From SIG673 sp964570105 (GTDB lineage Bacteria > Bacillota > Clostridia > Oscillospirales > CAG-272), in the NCBI GenBank assembly GCA_964570105.1, contig CAZMWM010000082.1:1-8712 (forward strand): DNA of 8,712 nucleotides. The letters run 5' to 3'. This document shows, in pieces, positions 6,691 to 8,712 of the stretch. The notes below the pieces were generated by a model. It made no database searches. It had not been told where the DNA came from and saw only the letters and a list, made by a program, of their open reading frames with translations. Position 1 is the first letter of the stretch. Every line of letters begins with the position of its first letter. The translations under genes and the position numbers were made by a program.

Positions 6691-6862
6691 TTCACATCAT
6701 CCGCCATTCCCTCTCCGCTCTTCATCTCCGACCGTCCGCGCACATAGATAAGACGACCTCCCCCGATCTTTCCCGACCGATGCTCGACCGCACAGTGCGC
6801 CGTATAACGGTAATGTGCAACATAACAGCTAAATCGATATAAAAACACACACATCCGAGTAC
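6691..6862. other. Non-coding spacer with a repeated tracrRNA-tail motif
   Basis: No convincing gene. A 91-codon minus-strand reading frame (6579-6854) crosses this area but has no ribosome binding site and lies over the tracrRNA. CGACCG occurs at 6729, 6774 and 6785. The 13-mer CGACCGCACAGTG at 6785-6797 is an exact copy of tracrRNA bases 6645-6657. If the promoter at 6863-6891 is used, this stretch is the first part of the untranslated leader of the cas mRNA. Confidence 0.5.
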
Positions 6863-6891
6863 ATTATACTACTTTTTTCGTCATTTTGCAA
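6863..6891 (-). promoter_or_regulatory. Predicted cas operon promoter
   Basis: Minus-strand TTGCAA (6886-6891), a 17-base spacer and perfect TATAAT (6863-6868), with AT-rich sequence upstream (6892-6920) that could act as an UP element. It is the only good minus-strand promoter I find between the leuS terminator and cas9. Start would be near 6856, giving an untranslated leader of about 320 nt across the tracrRNA gene. A weaker promoter nearer cas9 is possible but none is convincing. Confidence 0.6.
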
Positions 6892-6969
6892 TACGGGCGT
6901 TTAAAATAATGCAAAAAATCACATTTCCGTCTCATCTCATAATACCGCAAGCTCCCTCAAACAAGCACT

Positions 6970-7041
6970 CCCAAAAAACAAAACAGGGCTGTGACCGCGA
7001 GCCGCATTCCGCAAAGCGGAAGCAAAACGCGGGCACAGCCC
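6970..7041 (-). terminator. leuS intrinsic terminator with nested hairpin
   Basis: Arms 6986-6999 and 7028-7041 pair over 14 positions with one mismatch. Inside sits a second hairpin, TTCCGC-AAA-GCGGAA (7007-7021). Read on the minus strand, the outer stem is followed by TGTTTTGTTTTTT (6973-6985). It begins 30 bases past the leuS stop and separates leuS from the cas operon. Confidence 0.85.
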
Positions 7042-7070
7042 GATCATATTCGGTATCTCTTATTCCCGGA

Positions 7071-8712
7071 TCATCTTACGACGATATTAACTATCCTACC
7101 GGGGACGTATATCTCCTTAACGACGTTCTTTCCTTCAAGCGCCGACTGCACCTTTTCGTCAGCCTTTGCCGCCGAGACGGCAACATCCTTGTCGGCATCA
7201 GCCGCGATCTTGACCACGGACTTCATCTTACCGTTTATCTGGACTGCTATCTCCACCGTTGCATCGACCGTCTTTGCCTCGTCGTAGCTCGGCCACTCAG
7301 CCATGGAGCAGAAGCCGCTCTCACCGAGCTTTTCCCACATCTCCTCACATATGTGAGGTGCAAACGGACAGAGCAGACGGAGGAAAACGCCAAGCTCGTC
7401 GCAGGTCAGCGAGCCGCAAGCCTCGATATCGTTGAGAAGCGTCATCATAGCGGCGATAGCCGTATTGAACTTAAGCTCTTCTATATCCGAGGACACCTTC
7501 TTGACGGTCTTGTGGAACTTAGTCTCAAGCTCGGGCGTCGCACCGTTGCCCCGAGCTATCGCCGAAAGATCCGCAACTCTTTCGATAAAGCGCTTGCAAC
7601 CCTTTACACTGCTTTCCGACCACGGAGCGGCAGAAGCATAATCTCCCATAAACAGGATATATACGCGAAGAACGTCTGCGCCGTATTCGTCAACGGTATC
7701 ATTGGGATCCACCACGTTGCCCTTGGATTTGCTCATCTTGTCCCCGTCCGGACCGAGTATAAGTCCCTGCGCGGTACGCTTTGCATACGGCTCATCCGTC
7801 GGAACGACACCGATATCGTAAAGGAACTTATGCCAGAAACGCGAATAGATCATATGACGCGTAACATGCTCCATTCCGCCGTTATACCAATCCACGGGAA
7901 GCCAATACTTCAGCTTTTCGGGATCGGCAAGCTCCTTGTCGTTGTGCGGATCCACGTACCTGAGGAAATACCACGACGAGCCTGCCCACTGAGGCATAGT
8001 ATCGGTCTCGCGCTTGGCGTCACCACCGCAGTTCGGGCATTTGCATTCAACGAACTCCGATATCTTGGCAAGAGGACTTTCTCCGCCCTCTCCCGGCTCA
8101 AAATTACTTACCTCGGGAAGCTTGAGCGGAAGCTCCTCGTATGGCACCGCCACCATTCCGCACCGCTTGCAGTGAACTATCGGGATAGGCTCTCCCCAAT
8201 ATCTCTGACGGTTGAACGCCCAGTCCTTCATCTTGTACTGAACGCCGCCTTCGCCTATTCCCTTTTCCTCAAGGTACTTGATCATAGCCGCGATGGACGT
8301 CTTTTTATCGGTATATCCGTTAAGAAAATCGGAATTGACCATCTCTCCGCTCTCGGTATACGCCGCCTTGGAGATGTCACCTCCGCGTATCACCTCGATT
8401 ATATCTATCCCGAACTTCTTGGCAAAGTCGTAGTCACGTTCATCATGCGCCGGAACAGCCATTATAGCGCCGGTGCCATAGCCCATCATAACGTAGTCCG
8501 AAATACAGATCGGGATCTCCTTGCCGTTCACCGGGTTTATCGCCGATATGCCCTCTATCCTGACACCGGTCTTGTCCTTGACGAGCTGAGTGCGCTCAAA
8601 CTCCGTCTTTTTTGCGCATTCCTCACGGTAAGCCACGACATCGTCGTAGTTGGAAATACGGGCGGAAGACTTTTCAAGCAGAGGAGGCTCGGGCGCCATT
8701 ACCATAAACGTA
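7071..8712 (-). CDS. leuS: Leucyl-tRNA synthetase, C-terminal part (5' end outside window)
   Basis: Class I aminoacyl-tRNA synthetase that charges tRNA-Leu with leucine in the cytoplasm. The frame is open to the window edge (residues TF precede the first visible Met at 8705), so the true start lies beyond 8712; about 546 codons of a protein usually over 800 residues are seen. Counting from that Met: the end of the CP1 editing domain with GTGAIMAVPAHDERDYDFAKKF at about 77-98 (D91 matches the conserved editing aspartate); the catalytic domain with DWAFNRQRYWGEPIP at 161-175; a zinc-site pattern CKRC (179-182) and CPNC (223-226); WYNGGMEHVTRHM; the ATP-binding KMSKS loop at 323-327; the anticodon-binding helical domain; and the small C-terminal domain ending VPGRIVNIVVR. 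Stop TGA at 7071-7073. It is a housekeeping neighbour with its own terminator, not part of the CRISPR system. Confidence 0.98.
   Translation of the reverse strand, partial: TFMVMAPEPPLLEKSSARISNYDDVVAYREECAKKTEFERTQLVKDKTGVRIEGISAINPVNGKEIPICISDYVMMGYGTGAIMAVPAHDERDYDFAKKFGIDIIEVIRGGDISKAAYTESGEMVNSDFLNGYTDKKTSIAAMIKYLEEKGIGEGGVQYKMKDWAFNRQRYWGEPIPIVHCKRCGMVAVPYEELPLKLPEVSNFEPGEGGESPLAKISEFVECKCPNCGGDAKRETDTMPQWAGSSWYFLRYVDPHNDKELADPEKLKYWLPVDWYNGGMEHVTRHMIYSRFWHKFLYDIGVVPTDEPYAKRTAQGLILGPDGDKMSKSKGNVVDPNDTVDEYGADVLRVYILFMGDYASAAPWSESSVKGCKRFIERVADLSAIARGNGATPELETKFHKTVKKVSSDIEELKFNTAIAAMMTLLNDIEACGSLTCDELGVFLRLLCPFAPHICEEMWEKLGESGFCSMAEWPSYDEAKTVDATVEIAVQINGKMKSVVKIAADADKDVAVSAAKADEKVQSALEGKNVVKEIYVPGRIVNIVVR

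Noticed and set aside
6579..6854. 91-codon minus-strand frame upstream of cas9, starting next to a predicted transcript start
   Set aside because: It has no Shine-Dalgarno site, its composition is unlike the neighbours, and it lies antisense to the tracrRNA. A leaderless peptide cannot be fully excluded, but nothing supports it.
6986..7041. Nested inverted repeat considered as a mobile-element end or REP-like repeat
   Set aside because: Its position just after leuS and the T-rich tract on the leuS strand fit a terminator. There is no second copy in the window.

Overview
The window holds a complete type II-A CRISPR-Cas locus next to the 3' part of a housekeeping leucyl-tRNA synthetase gene. 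The moderate GC content, the Gram-positive style Shine-Dalgarno and sigma-70-like promoter elements, and the close resemblance of Cas9, Cas1, Cas2 and Csn2 to streptococcal-type II-A proteins point to a Bacillota (Firmicutes) chromosome, probably a Clostridia member. I cannot name a genus from the sequence alone.

Layout, left to right: a 58-base flank (1-58); a CRISPR array of seven identical 36-bp repeats and six 29-bp spacers (59-484); a 79-base leader (485-563); then csn2, cas2, cas1 and cas9 on the minus strand (564-6536), joined by three successive 4-base start/stop overlaps. A 534-base intergenic region (6537-7070) carries a plus-strand tracrRNA gene with a perfect-consensus promoter and a UUCG-loop terminator, a minus-strand promoter likely to serve the cas operon, and the leuS terminator. 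leuS (7071-8712, minus) runs off the right edge.

How the parts work together: cas9-cas1-cas2-csn2 and the array are all transcribed on the minus strand, with the leader between csn2 and the newest spacer. The crRNA-strand repeat begins GTTTGAGAGTAG. The tracrRNA is transcribed in the opposite direction and carries a 23-nt anti-repeat block with a single G-U wobble, then a GA/GAGU bulge and a 6-bp lower stem, the same plan as the S. pyogenes dual guide. Cas9 keeps all nuclease residues (D18, E795, H882, N906, D1017). Cas1 and Cas2 keep their core residues, so both interference and adaptation look intact.

The system class is known. The unusual points are in its non-coding parts: a tracrRNA 5' end that can fold back on its own anti-repeat, a tandem heptad duplication at the leader-repeat junction that moves the ATTTGAG anchor motif 7 bp from the first repeat, an array promoter inside the last codons of csn2, a tracrRNA promoter fused to the cas9 start region, and a likely cas mRNA leader antisense to the whole tracrRNA. 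Cas9 also lacks the usual PAM-reading arginine pair.
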